In this document: piece after piece, positions 1-6,705 of the stretch
Position numbering within the stretch: the stretch's first letter is position 1
Layout: each line of letters starts with the position of its first letter
DNA from: Clostridia bacterium
Lineage (GTDB): Bacteria > Bacillota > Clostridia > Christensenellales > CAG-138
Assembly (NCBI GenBank): GCA_017614315.1
Contig: JAGACA010000006.1
Location: forward strand, 1 to 64,000
Length of the DNA: 64,000 nucleotides
Direction of reading: 5' to 3'
Position numbers and translations under genes: made by a program
The notes under the pieces: generated by a model
What the model was told of the DNA's origin: nothing
The model's input: only the letters and a program-made list of their open reading frames with translations
Database searches by the model: none

Positions 1-1758
1 ATAATCGTTTTCGTCCGCGGGCTCAGGCACGATCGAGACCGTTACGCTCTCGCCCGGCGCAAGATACACCTTTTTGAATCCGCGAAGCTCGCCGTCAATA
101 AATAACTGGGCCACCTCGCCGCCGAAGCGGGAGCCGGTGTTGGTGATCGTCTGCTCGTACGCTTCGCCGTTCTTTATCCATTCGGTCTTTTCGAAGGTCG
201 TATAGGAAAGGCCGAAGCCAAACGGACAGCGGACGGAAATTCCGTGTTTATTATAGTAGCGATAGCCGACCTCGGTGCCCTCGGAATAGACCTCGTTTAT
301 GCTCTTGCCAAAGGTCCCGTGCGATGGAACGTCCTCATATCGGAGCGGCCACGTTTCCGCGAGCTTGCCGGACGGGTTCTTTATGCCGTTAAGCAGGTCA
401 TAAACCGCCGTGCCGCCGTTCTGACCGGGAAGGTACATGTTGAGTATCGCGCTGACCTTATCGAAGAATGGGAGCTCTACCGGCGAGCCGCCGAAAAGCA
501 CGGCGATGACCGGCTTGCCTGTCTTTGTCATTTCGTCTATCAGCCTTAGATGGCTTTCCGGGAGCCGCATATCATCGCGGTCGCAGCCCTCCGATTCGTA
601 TTCGTCGGTAAGCCCAATAAAAACGATTATCTTGTCGCATTCCTCTATCGGAACGGAGCTTATGCCGTGCGCCGTAAAAGCATCCTTCGGCGTAGTGAGG
701 CGAGCGGGATTTATCATAGAGCTGCCCGCGCCCTGATAACGCATGTTTTCAAACAGCTCGCCGCAGATATGGAGTTTGTCTTCGCCGGAAAGAGGGAGAG
801 CTCCTTCGTTCTTCATGAGCACTGCCGAGTCCGCCGCGATCTCGGCGGCGAGCGCGTGATGCGCGTCCCAATCCACCGGAGCGGGATCGGCTTGCCTTAC
901 ATATTTTTCGATCCAGTTGAGAATATTCCGGCAGGCATTGTCAAGGTCTTCCATCGGGAGAGTCCCGTCCTTGATCCCGTCCAGGATCCATCTGCGGCAG
1001 ATCGCCGTATCGCCGGGCATTTCCAGATCGAGTCCAGATTTAAGGCTTGCGACGCGGTCGTGCATTGCGCCCCAGTCGGTCATCACCACGCCCTCAAATC
1101 CCCATTCCTTGCGGAGCACGTCGGTCAAAAGCCACTTGTGCTCGGAGCAGTACGTGCCGTTGATCTGATTGTATGCGCACATGACAGTTGCCGGATACGC
1201 ATGCTTTACGATGTGCTCGAAAGGCTTCAGATACAGCCTGCGCATCGTGTTTTCCGAGGCGATAGAATTGCCCATGAAGCGGTAGTTTTCGGAATTGTTC
1301 ATCGCAAAGTGTTTGACAGAAACGCCAACGCCCTTCGACTGTACGCCGTTTACCTCCGCCGCGCCCATCATGCCCGCAATAAGCGGATCTTCGGAAAAAT
1401 ACTCGAAGTTCCTGCCGCACAGCGGATTTCGCTTGATATTTACGCCCGGACCAAGCAGGGTGTGCACGCCGTAATACCGGCATTCTTCGGCTATCGCTTC
1501 GCCCATACGCCGTGTGTTCTCGGGATTCCAGCTCGAGGCGGTTGCCGCCGCCGTCGGGAACGCTGTCGCGGGCTCGGATTCCGAAACGCCGTTGTCACCG
1601 CGCTCCTTCTGCACCCGCAGTCCGTGCGGTCCGTCCGACATGCGTAAAGACGGAATGCCGAGCCTCGGTATGGGATTGGTGTACATGAAGTCCGTTCCGG
1701 CGACCAGCGCCGCCTTTTCCTCCGCCGTCATTTCGAAGATCAGCTTTTCAATATCCAT
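1..1758 (-). CDS. Glycoside hydrolase family 3 beta-glucosidase-like enzyme (partial, 3' end beyond window)
   Basis: Cytoplasmic GH3 glycosidase hydrolysing beta-glucosides or related glycans; no signal peptide is visible. The 586 codons seen show the N-terminal TIM-barrel domain (SDGPHG near residue 42, KHFAMNN near 150), the nucleophile Asp228 in VMTDWGA, the C-terminal alpha/beta sandwich (SEGCDRDDMRLPE) and the start of the fibronectin-III-like domain. The frame is still open at base 1, so roughly the last 100 or more residues are missing. The ATG at 1758 follows GGAGG. The gene diverges from an AraC regulator, a usual arrangement for carbohydrate genes. Exact substrate cannot be told from sequence. 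Confidence 0.93.
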   Translation of the reverse strand, partial: MDIEKLIFEMTAEEKAALVAGTDFMYTNPIPRLGIPSLRMSDGPHGLRVQKERGDNGVSESEPATAFPTAAATASSWNPENTRRMGEAIAEECRYYGVHTLLGPGVNIKRNPLCGRNFEYFSEDPLIAGMMGAAEVNGVQSKGVGVSVKHFAMNNSENYRFMGNSIASENTMRRLYLKPFEHIVKHAYPATVMCAYNQINGTYCSEHKWLLTDVLRKEWGFEGVVMTDWGAMHDRVASLKSGLDLEMPGDTAICRRWILDGIKDGTLPMEDLDNACRNILNWIEKYVRQADPAPVDWDAHHALAAEIAADSAVLMKNEGALPLSGEDKLHICGELFENMRYQGAGSSMINPARLTTPKDAFTAHGISSVPIEECDKIIVFIGLTDEYESEGCDRDDMRLPESHLRLIDEMTKTGKPVIAVLFGGSPVELPFFDKVSAILNMYLPGQNGGTAVYDLLNGIKNPSGKLAETWPLRYEDVPSHGTFGKSINEVYSEGTEVGYRYYNKHGISVRCPFGFGLSYTTFEKTEWIKNGEAYEQTITNTGSRFGGEVAQLFIDGELRGFKKVYLAPGESVTVSIVPEPADENDY

Positions 1759-1817
1759 ATCGGGTCCTCCGCAAGCTATTTCACAATGGTATTATATAAA
1801 AACGCGTTGTTGATGTA

Positions 1818-1846
1818 TTGCATTATTGTAACATTTTTCGTATAAT
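1818..1846 (+). promoter_or_regulatory. Promoter of the AraC-type regulator gene
   Basis: TTGCAT (1818-1823), 17-bp spacer, TATAAT (1841-1846). It lies 25 bp before the regulator start. A TATAAT for the divergent GH3 gene is readable on the other strand at 1796-1791, but without a good -35 box, as expected for an activator-dependent promoter. Confidence 0.7.
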
Positions 1847-1870
1847 TGTAATGACTCGGGAGGTGGTTTG

Positions 1871-3061
1871 ATGAGCGAATTCGACATGACCTATATCGTC
1901 AGCTCCATTGCGGCGCTTTCCGGCATACCCGTCAGGCTGTATGCGAACGGCAAATGTGTTTATTCGAGGTTCCCGACGCCGCTGCCGAAGGATCCGTTTT
2001 CGCTCTATTCCGACGAGGTACTGTCGATTTCTTACCACGTCGGCTATTTCGTTACGCCGCTTTTTCACTACTACGGCGTGATAAACGCGAAAGGGACGAA
2101 GATCGTTATCGGCCCGACCTCCCAGATAATGGCGAACGAACAGGAGCTCAAGGAGCTCGCGTTCCTTGCGGGAGTATCCAAAGAAGACGTGCCGGCATTC
2201 GTAAACGGTATGAACGGGATCCTGCGAATGCCGGTGGAAACGCTCCTTCAGATGCTCTGCACCATGAACCATTTCCTGAATGACGGCGAGAAGCTCGGGC
2301 TTTCCGACATCGCCATTTTCAGCGATGAGCAGGAAGCGCTTAAGAGCCATGTCGAGGAGCGCCGCACAAAGCGCGTTTATGAGGAAGACAGGAGCGGGAT
2401 GCCGCACAACGTGCTGGCTCTCGAAAACGCACTTATGGATCTCGTAAGGAAGGGCGACGTCGCCGCGCTAAGAAGCTGGCTTGCCGAAATACCCGCGGTA
2501 CGCGGAGGCACCATCGCGCCGGATCAGCTTCGTCAGCTCAGGAACACCTTTATCGTCGCCGCTACGCTCGCGTCCCGCGCTGCCATCCGCGGAGGCATGC
2601 GCGAGGACGACGCATTTACACTTTCCGACGGTTACATTCAGCGTGTCGAGCTCCTGAGCGATCACAGCAAGATCATCAATCTGCAGTACAACATGATCCT
2701 CGAATTCACCGAACAGGTCGAAAAGCTGAAACGGGGCGCGCACTCGTCGAAGCTCGTTTCGGACGTCGCAAACTATATCCGTCATCATCTGTCCGAATCT
2801 ATAAGCACGGAACGAATGGCGGATGAGCTGTATATGAGCAGGCCATATCTTTCCGCAAGGTTCAAAAAGGAGACGGGCGAAACCCTGACCGATTTCATCC
2901 TCCGCGAAAAAACGGAGGAGGCAAAACGCCTCCTGCGCTGGTCGGACAGATCCGCCTCCGCCGTCGCCGCCTACCTCGGCTTCTCCTCCCACAGCCACTT
3001 CATCCGCGTGTTCAAAAAGTACGCCGGCGTCACCCCGAACGAGTGGCGGGAGCAGATCTAA
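1871..3061 (+). CDS. AraC/XylS-family transcriptional regulator
   Basis: DNA-binding regulator of 396 residues. The C-terminal ~100 residues form the double helix-turn-helix of the AraC family (MADELYMSRPYLSARFKKE followed by AAYLGFSSHSHFIRVFKKYAG). The N-terminal ~280 residues are a poorly conserved sensor region with no domain I can name. The ATG at 1871 is preceded by GGGAGGTGG; a TTG one codon upstream is less likely. It is transcribed away from the GH3 gene and probably controls it in response to a sugar. That control is inferred from position only. Confidence 0.9.
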   Translation: MSEFDMTYIVSSIAALSGIPVRLYANGKCVYSRFPTPLPKDPFSLYSDEVLSISYHVGYFVTPLFHYYGVINAKGTKIVIGPTSQIMANEQELKELAFLAGVSKEDVPAFVNGMNGILRMPVETLLQMLCTMNHFLNDGEKLGLSDIAIFSDEQEALKSHVEERRTKRVYEEDRSGMPHNVLALENALMDLVRKGDVAALRSWLAEIPAVRGGTIAPDQLRQLRNTFIVAATLASRAAIRGGMREDDAFTLSDGYIQRVELLSDHSKIINLQYNMILEFTEQVEKLKRGAHSSKLVSDVANYIRHHLSESISTERMADELYMSRPYLSARFKKETGETLTDFILREKTEEAKRLLRWSDRSASAVAAYLGFSSHSHFIRVFKKYAGVTPNEWREQI

Positions 3062-3101
3062 GGATACTTATAGATTCATCTAAATAAACTCCCAAGAAAG
3101 A

Positions 3102-3127
3102 GGACTGCACCGTTTACGGCGCAGTCC
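3102..3127. terminator. Hairpin between convergent genes
   Basis: Inverted repeat GGACTGC...GCAGTCC with an inner CCG/CGG extension and a TTTA loop. It has no long T-run on either side, so it is a weak or bidirectional terminator for the AraC gene and the HTH gene that faces it. Confidence 0.5.
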
Positions 3128-3152
3128 CTGTTATTTGTGAAGGTTGGATTAT

Positions 3153-3740
3153 TTACTCTTTTCTTTCACCTTTCTTTTCAAGAAACTCTTTAAGCAAGAG
3201 TTCATATCGGAATGATTTCTGACGGACGCACATAGCTTCAGAGGACATGAGATAGTCGATGAGGCAGATCTTTGGGATAAGGTACTTTCCGGAGACGTAA
3301 AACGACTTTACTTTACCGCTCTCGCACCATTTAGCAACAGCGGATTTTGAATACCCGAGCTGATCGGCGACCATTATGGCGCTCATAAGATCGTCACAGC
3401 ATTTGAAATACTGCTCAAAGTGTTTCCGCAGCTGCGCTCTTTGCGCGTCATTCATGTGTGAAAAAAAGTCTCCGCTCTCCTTCGTGTATCTTAATGCCCT
3501 CGGAGCCTGGAACTTGCGCGGATCGAAATGGATATCCTCCAGGTATTTGACAACATCATCCGTGCGGATGGTGTACCGCCGCGTCTTCTTCCCGGAGTCG
3601 GTGCACGGAACGATCCCGCTTGACAGAAGCCCCTGTGCAGTGGCTTTGCTTATATGCGCGATCTTGTAAAACTGTTCCTTGCTCATAGTCTCCGGAAACT
3701 GCTTCCGTATCATTTCAATGTATCTGTTTAATCGTTTCAT
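3153..3740 (-). CDS. Two-HTH excisionase-like DNA-binding protein
   Basis: Protein of 195 residues with two helix-turn-helix segments: residues ~18-65 (SKEQFYKIAHISKATAQGLL, then a basic wing ending in TDDVVKYLED) and ~125-165 (MVADQLGYSKSAVAKWCESG, then YLIPKICLIDYL). This layout matches MerR/excisionase-type proteins that accompany tyrosine integrases of integrative elements. The start at 3740 follows AAAGGTGG; an upstream start (3758) is less well placed. No integrase gene is present. The gene lies beside tandem repeats and a truncated tRNA gene, so it is probably a relic recombination directionality or control gene. Function not proven. Confidence 0.75.
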   Translation of the reverse strand: MKRLNRYIEMIRKQFPETMSKEQFYKIAHISKATAQGLLSSGIVPCTDSGKKTRRYTIRTDDVVKYLEDIHFDPRKFQAPRALRYTKESGDFFSHMNDAQRAQLRKHFEQYFKCCDDLMSAIMVADQLGYSKSAVAKWCESGKVKSFYVSGKYLIPKICLIDYLMSSEAMCVRQKSFRYELLLKEFLEKKGERKE

Positions 3741-3815
3741 ACCGATACCACCTTTCATTTACGGCTGACGACGGGGTGTCGGTTTTAGCGTTCAAAAATC
3801 ACCGATTTTGGGCCG

Positions 3816-3893
3816 TTCTCTCCTGAATTCTCTCCTGAACCTCATTTTTCCCTTTTAGCATATAGGCTAATTCTCTCCAAAATCTCTCCAAAA
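3816..3893. repeat. Two pairs of tandem ~12-bp repeats with a TCTCTCC core
   Basis: TTCTCTCCTGAA occurs twice back to back (3816-3827 and 3828-3839). A related pair, TTCTCTCCAAAA (3871-3882) and ATCTCTCCAAAA (3882-3893), follows. The four copies share TCTCTCC and lie between the excisionase-like gene and the tRNA remnant, where arm-type recombinase sites of an attachment site would be. The surrounding stretch 3741-4075 is AT-rich and has no credible gene. Confidence 0.65.
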
Positions 3894-4075
3894 TGCATTT
3901 TTACGGCCTTTTTTGGGGGTAAAAAACCAATGCTATTCGAACTCCCGTAATTGCTGGGAAAAACGTTGTTTTGAGGACTTTAAGTCCTCGTTTTTCAAGA
4001 AATTGCTTGGTTTTTATCTTTACGTAAATTCCGAACATTTCTTCTATTTTCCGACATATTCCAAATTATTTGAAC

Positions 4076-4133
4076 GTCTCGAAATCAGGTGTAGGGCAAC
4101 CTACCGTGGGTTCGAATCCCACCCGCTCCGCCA
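4076..4133 (+). pseudogene. 3' half of a tRNA-Ser (CGA) gene, 5' half missing
   Basis: From 4078 the sequence reads as an anticodon loop CTCGAAA (anticodon CGA), a long variable arm with GTAGGG/CTACC, a T arm (GTGGG TTCGAAT CCCAC), a 3' acceptor strand CCGCTCC, G and the encoded CCA. The bases upstream of the loop do not pair with the remaining anticodon-stem strand, and no GGAGCGG 5' acceptor strand precedes it, so this is a half-gene. A break at the anticodon loop is a common crossover point for tRNA-targeting tyrosine integrases. It is probably an attachment-site scar. Confidence 0.75.
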
Positions 4134-4167
4134 CGCAAAAGGGAGGCACATCGTGCCTCCCTTTAGC
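4134..4167 (+). terminator. Terminator downstream of the tRNA remnant
   Basis: Perfect 12-bp stem AAAGGGAGGCAC/GTGCCTCCCTTT with an ATC loop directly behind the CCA end, extended by CGC/GCG. T-rich sequence follows only after ~10 bases. This is the usual position of a tRNA gene terminator. Confidence 0.6.
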
Positions 4168-4200
4168 GTGTCTTCGTTTTTGTGGGATTCGAAGGGCGAA

Positions 4201-4229
4201 GCGCAAGGGCAACAGTGTTGCGCTTGCGC
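4201..4229. repeat. 29-bp near-perfect palindrome between the two tRNA ends
   Basis: GCGCAAGGGCAACA / TGTTGCGCTTGCGC: 14-bp arms with one mismatch around a single central base. It sits in a 167-bp spacer that also starts with GTGGGATTCG (4180-4189), the inverse of the CGAATCCCAC that begins the second tRNA copy. It may be a small mobile cassette or a recombination hairpin. No coding function. Confidence 0.45.
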
Positions 4230-4300
4230 CGCCCCGGGTTTTTGTCACGGCCGAAGCTGCGCGGTGCGGAGCACAAGCAGCGAGCGCCAATGTGCAAAAA

Positions 4301-4321
4301 CGAATCCCACCCGCTCCGCCA
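4301..4321 (+). repeat. Second 21-bp copy of the tRNA-Ser 3' end (candidate attachment site)
   Basis: Exact repeat of 4113-4133, covering half the T arm through the CCA. It is preceded by unrelated sequence and followed 5 bp later by its own terminator. Together with the first copy it makes a 188-bp-spaced direct repeat, as left by successive integrations or a deletion at a tRNA gene. Confidence 0.65.
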
Positions 4322-4326
4322 GATCC

Positions 4327-4375
4327 GGACGGGTTCTTGATACAATTCATCAAGAACCCGTCCGTTTTATTTTTT
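4327..4375 (+). terminator. Strong rho-independent terminator behind the second tRNA end
   Basis: 15-bp perfect stem GGACGGGTTCTTGAT/ATCAAGAACCCGTCC, 7-nt loop, then GTTTTATTTTTT. It is probably the original terminator of the tRNA gene. Confidence 0.75.
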
Positions 4376-4465
4376 GGCTTCGGTTATCCTTGATTTATCT
4401 GCGCTTTTCAAAACAGAGGGTGTCCGGAGCGGTGCCATAAACAAGCGCATATTTAGCAAAGAAGC

Positions 4466-4990
4466 CTATTTCATTCGTTTTTCAAACCGGAACATCCCCT
4501 CCGGGAACTGATCGTCAAGCTCCTGCGCAGACTCGGGATCGTTGGGATCGGGGTGATACTTGTTGAAGAACTCCACGATATGGAAGCCGCAGCGGTTGAC
4601 GTAGAAATGTATGTTCCGCTTCTCAAAATACGGCGTGACCGTTTCCCAGACCATGACCTCGGGATGGAGCTTCTCCACTGCGCACCATGCCGCATAGCCC
4701 ACGCCCCTGCTGTGGAGATGCGGCGAAACGAAGAGGATCTCCAGATCCCCGCGCGCTCCTTCCACCTTGATGATCACGCCCCCGACCTTCTCGCCGTCCT
4801 GCAGGATGCGGTAAGCCTCGCCGCCGTCGATGGACGCTTCGATGGTCTCGCGGGAAATGATCTCGCCTTCCTCTTCGAAATGATCGTCGCGCAGGCCGAA
4901 TTCCTCCAAAGCGCCGTAATTGAACGCCTCCTGATTGTCGAGTATGAACTGCTCGCGGTCGTCGGGCGTCAAGGGGAGAAGGATAACCAT
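4466..4990 (-). CDS. GNAT-family N-acetyltransferase
   Basis: Acetyl-CoA-dependent acyltransferase of 174 residues. The acetyl-CoA-binding motif A is seen as LEILFVSPHLHSRGVGYAAW near the middle, followed by the YFEKRNIHFYVNRCGFHIVEFF strand-helix typical of GNAT C-termini. The start at 4990 follows GAGGAG; an in-frame codon six residues upstream lacks this spacing. The substrate is unknown. The gene stands alone between the tRNA scar and mobile-element remnants, so it may have arrived as cargo, although its codon use resembles the chromosome. Confidence 0.88.
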   Translation of the reverse strand: MVILLPLTPDDREQFILDNQEAFNYGALEEFGLRDDHFEEEGEIISRETIEASIDGGEAYRILQDGEKVGGVIIKVEGARGDLEILFVSPHLHSRGVGYAAWCAVEKLHPEVMVWETVTPYFEKRNIHFYVNRCGFHIVEFFNKYHPDPNDPESAQELDDQFPEGMFRFEKRMK

Positions 4991-5061
4991 CTTAAAAGCT
5001 CCTCTCAATTGATTTGTTCAAATCGATTATAGCCGAAATCATATTATTTCGCAATGCCGTT

Positions 5062-5184
5062 TTATTCTTCTTCGGGCTCTCCGCGATTCAGAATCACCGC
5101 GGAACCTATCTCCGCAAATCCGTCGGGCATCGGGGCGAGGGCGAGAACGTCGCCGCTCGTTGTGTTTATCAGCTCGCGGTAATA
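5062..5184 (-). pseudogene. Short open fragment, probable C-terminus of a lost gene
   Basis: A 40-codon open frame without a start codon ends in a plausible protein tail (TTSGDVLALAPMPDGFAEIG then SAVILNRGEPEEE and a stop) with codon use like the neighbours. An in-frame stop lies immediately upstream. I cannot name a family. The rest of 4991-5347 holds an XRE operator copy, a terminator and nothing else I can recognise. Confidence 0.3.
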
Positions 5185-5279
5185 TCAATCGTTTCTCCCT
5201 GTTACACCGGCGTCTACATGAGCTCATAGCTCGTTGATCCGTGATCAATGTTTTCATCGAGTTAAACTTCTCATCCGCA

Positions 5280-5297
5280 GGTTAGCTAAGGCTAACC
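5280..5297. promoter_or_regulatory. Second candidate operator of the small XRE regulator
   Basis: Inverted repeat GGTTAGC-TAAG-GCTAACC. Its core, GTTAGC-N4-GCTAAC, matches (one base off) the repeat in the regulator's own promoter at 5600-5615. It lies upstream of the degraded fragment at 5184-5062, suggesting a lost target gene. Confidence 0.5.
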
Positions 5298-5304
5298 CAT
5301 GTCC

Positions 5305-5328
5305 CCAAAAAAGAGCCGCCCTGCGGCC
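5305..5328 (-). terminator. Terminator of the small XRE gene
   Basis: On the minus strand GCCGC-AGG-GCGGC is followed by TCTTTTTT, 20 bp after the regulator's stop codon. Confidence 0.6.
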
Positions 5329-5347
5329 TGATAAGATCTGTATGCGA

Positions 5348-5557
5348 TTACCTCGGATCATCTGCGTACTCAACAAAGTCCCCGAAATCGCAGCTAAGCG
5401 CTTTGCATACTTTTTCGAGTATGCTCAGATTGACCGTCAGGTCATTGCGCAGCTTTGTCAATTTGTTTGGAGCGATTCCGGACGCCTTTCTCAATTCTGC
5501 CGGACTCATCTTTCTGCCCACTAACAGCTTCCATAAACGGTTATATGAAACAGCCAT
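5348..5557 (-). CDS. Small Cro/CI-type (XRE) transcriptional regulator
   Basis: A 69-residue protein that is a single helix-turn-helix domain: LWKLLVGRKMSPAELRKASG, IAPNKLTKLRNDLTVNLSIL, then EKVCKALSCDFGDFVEY. This is the short HTH_26-like type common in Clostridia and often carried by integrative elements. The start ATG at 5557 has GAAAGGATG upstream. It has its own promoter (5617-5645), a palindrome between promoter and start, and a terminator, so it is probably autoregulated. It diverges from a ParB-like remnant. Confidence 0.85.
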   Translation of the reverse strand: MAVSYNRLWKLLVGRKMSPAELRKASGIAPNKLTKLRNDLTVNLSILEKVCKALSCDFGDFVEYADDPR

Positions 5558-5599
5558 CGTTCATCCTTTCCCGTTCGGAATGTCCATGGCCAAGCATCG

Positions 5600-5615
5600 G
5601 TTAGCCATCTCTAAC
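5600..5615. promoter_or_regulatory. Candidate operator of the XRE regulator
   Basis: GTTAG-CCATCT-CTAAC (GTTAGC-N4-TCTAAC), just downstream of the expected transcription start of the regulator. Same motif as at 5280-5297. Confidence 0.5.
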
Positions 5616-5616
5616 T

Positions 5617-5645
5617 ATCATAGCATATCTCACTTCCGTTTTCAA
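5617..5645 (-). promoter_or_regulatory. Promoter of the XRE regulator gene
   Basis: Minus strand TTGAAA (5645-5640), 17-bp spacer, TATGAT (5622-5617). Confidence 0.6.
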
Positions 5646-5856
5646 GACGATTTCGCAAATTCGTGAAAACGAAAAGAAAAGCGAAACGATTGATCTGGGT
5701 CTGACCGGGTACGACGACCTTTTTCTGACCAACGAGGAGCGGGCCGACAGCAAGAAGCCGAAGGTGGAGGAGAGATCCCTCTCCATGCTGATGCCGTTCA
5801 AGGGGCATCATTTGCTCCGCTGGCGCAAACATCACAGCCTTCTTTTGTCCGCGTAG
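5641..5856 (+). pseudogene. Remnant of the N-terminus of an ICE-type ParB-like protein
   Basis: An open frame without a start encodes ETIDLGLTGYDDLFLTNEE, RADSKKPKVEE and LSMLMPFKGH. From family knowledge this matches the N-terminal segment of ParB/Spo0J-like nuclease-domain proteins of Tn1549-type conjugative elements, which continue with HPFKV after the final GH. Here the match breaks after GH at about 5808 and a stop follows at 5854. The body of the gene is lost. It supports the view that 3741-5860 is the residue of an excised or deleted integrative element. Identification rests on remembered motifs. Confidence 0.5.
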
Positions 5857-5875
5857 GCTCAAGAGGCTTCTTTTG

Positions 5876-5904
5876 TTGATTTCGGGATAAGTATTTGATA
5901 TAAT
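5876..5904 (+). promoter_or_regulatory. Promoter of the methyltransferase-acetyltransferase operon
   Basis: TTGATT (5876-5881), 17 bp, TATAAT (5899-5904), 33 bp before the start codon. Confidence 0.65.
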
Positions 5905-5937
5905 CAGCTGGTAAAAATGTAACGGGAGGAGCAAATA

Positions 5938-6705
5938 TTGACTCCTGAAGAGCTGAAAACGATATGGAAAAACGAAGAGGACTGCGCTTTTATAAAGGGG
6001 TGGGATTTTTCGCACATCAAAGGACGCTACGAAGAAGAGGATCGTCTTCCGTGGGATTACGAAGCGATCATCCGAGGCGTCCTCAAGGACGAAATGAAGC
6101 TCCTCGATTACGATACGGGCGGCGGGGAATTCCTTCTCTCCCTTCATCACCCCTGCGAAAACACCTCCGCGACGGAAGGATATCCGCCGAACGTCGCGCT
6201 ATGCAGGGAGCGGCTCTCGCCGCTGGGGATCGACCTCCGCGAATGCAAAGACGCGGCGCATATCCCCTTTTCCGACGGTTCCTTCGATATCATGATCAAC
6301 AGGCACGGCGACTTTTTTCCGCCGGAGATCAAACGGCTGCTTAAACCTGGCGGGCTGTTCATCACCCAGCAGGTGGGGTCCGATAACGACAGGGAGCTGG
6401 TCGAAATGGTGCTCCCCGGCGCCGAAAAGCCTTTTCCCCACGAGAATCTCAAGGAGCAGATAACGGGTTTTACGGACATTGGCTTCGAGATACTTAAGGC
6501 GGATGAAGCGTTCGGGCCGATCGCTTTCTATGACGTCGGCGCTTTCGTGTAGTTTGCCAGGATCATCGAATGGGAGTTTCCCGGCTTTTCCGTCGACAGC
6601 TGCTTCGAACGGCTCCTTAAACTGCAGGAGATCATTGAAAGGGACGGCGGGATCGCCGGAACGACGCACCGATATCTGATAGCCGCAAGAAAAACTGAGG
6701 GATAA
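5938..6705 (+). pseudogene. Class I SAM-dependent methyltransferase interrupted by an in-frame TAG
   Basis: The gene starts with TTG at 5938 after GGGAGGAG. Codons 1-204 give a Rossmann methyltransferase: LLDYDTGGGEFLLSL (SAM loop), LRECKDAAHIPFSDGSFDIM (acidic loop and motif IV), EIKRLLKPGGLFITQQV. Codon 205 is TAG (6550-6552). The same frame then continues for 50 sense codons (FARIIEWEFPGFSVD, CFERLLKLQEIIE, HRYLIAARKTEG) to a TAA at 6703-6705, and this tail is what the family normally carries. No frameshift is needed. It is a single-base nonsense mutation or strain variant, leaving a 204-residue product that lacks the C-terminal strands. Confidence 0.8.

Noticed and set aside
3741..4075. 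Possible integrase gene or full tRNA in the AT-rich stretch
   Set aside because: No open frame with recombinase motifs (R...HxxR...Y) and no 5' tRNA half; only repeats are present.
4414..4430. GGAGCGGTG as the 5' end of the missing tRNA-Ser
   Set aside because: It matches the acceptor strand but the following bases do not form a D arm or anticodon stem, and it lies downstream of both 3' ends.
4066..4440. Several 60-175-codon frames across the tRNA remnants
   Set aside because: They are translations of tRNA T-arm and hairpin sequence (for example VGSNPTRSA) and are not genes.
6550..6552. TAG as a pyrrolysine or reassigned codon
   Set aside because: Other genes in the window (MATE, yolD-like) end in TAG and no pyl genes are present; a nonsense mutation is simpler.
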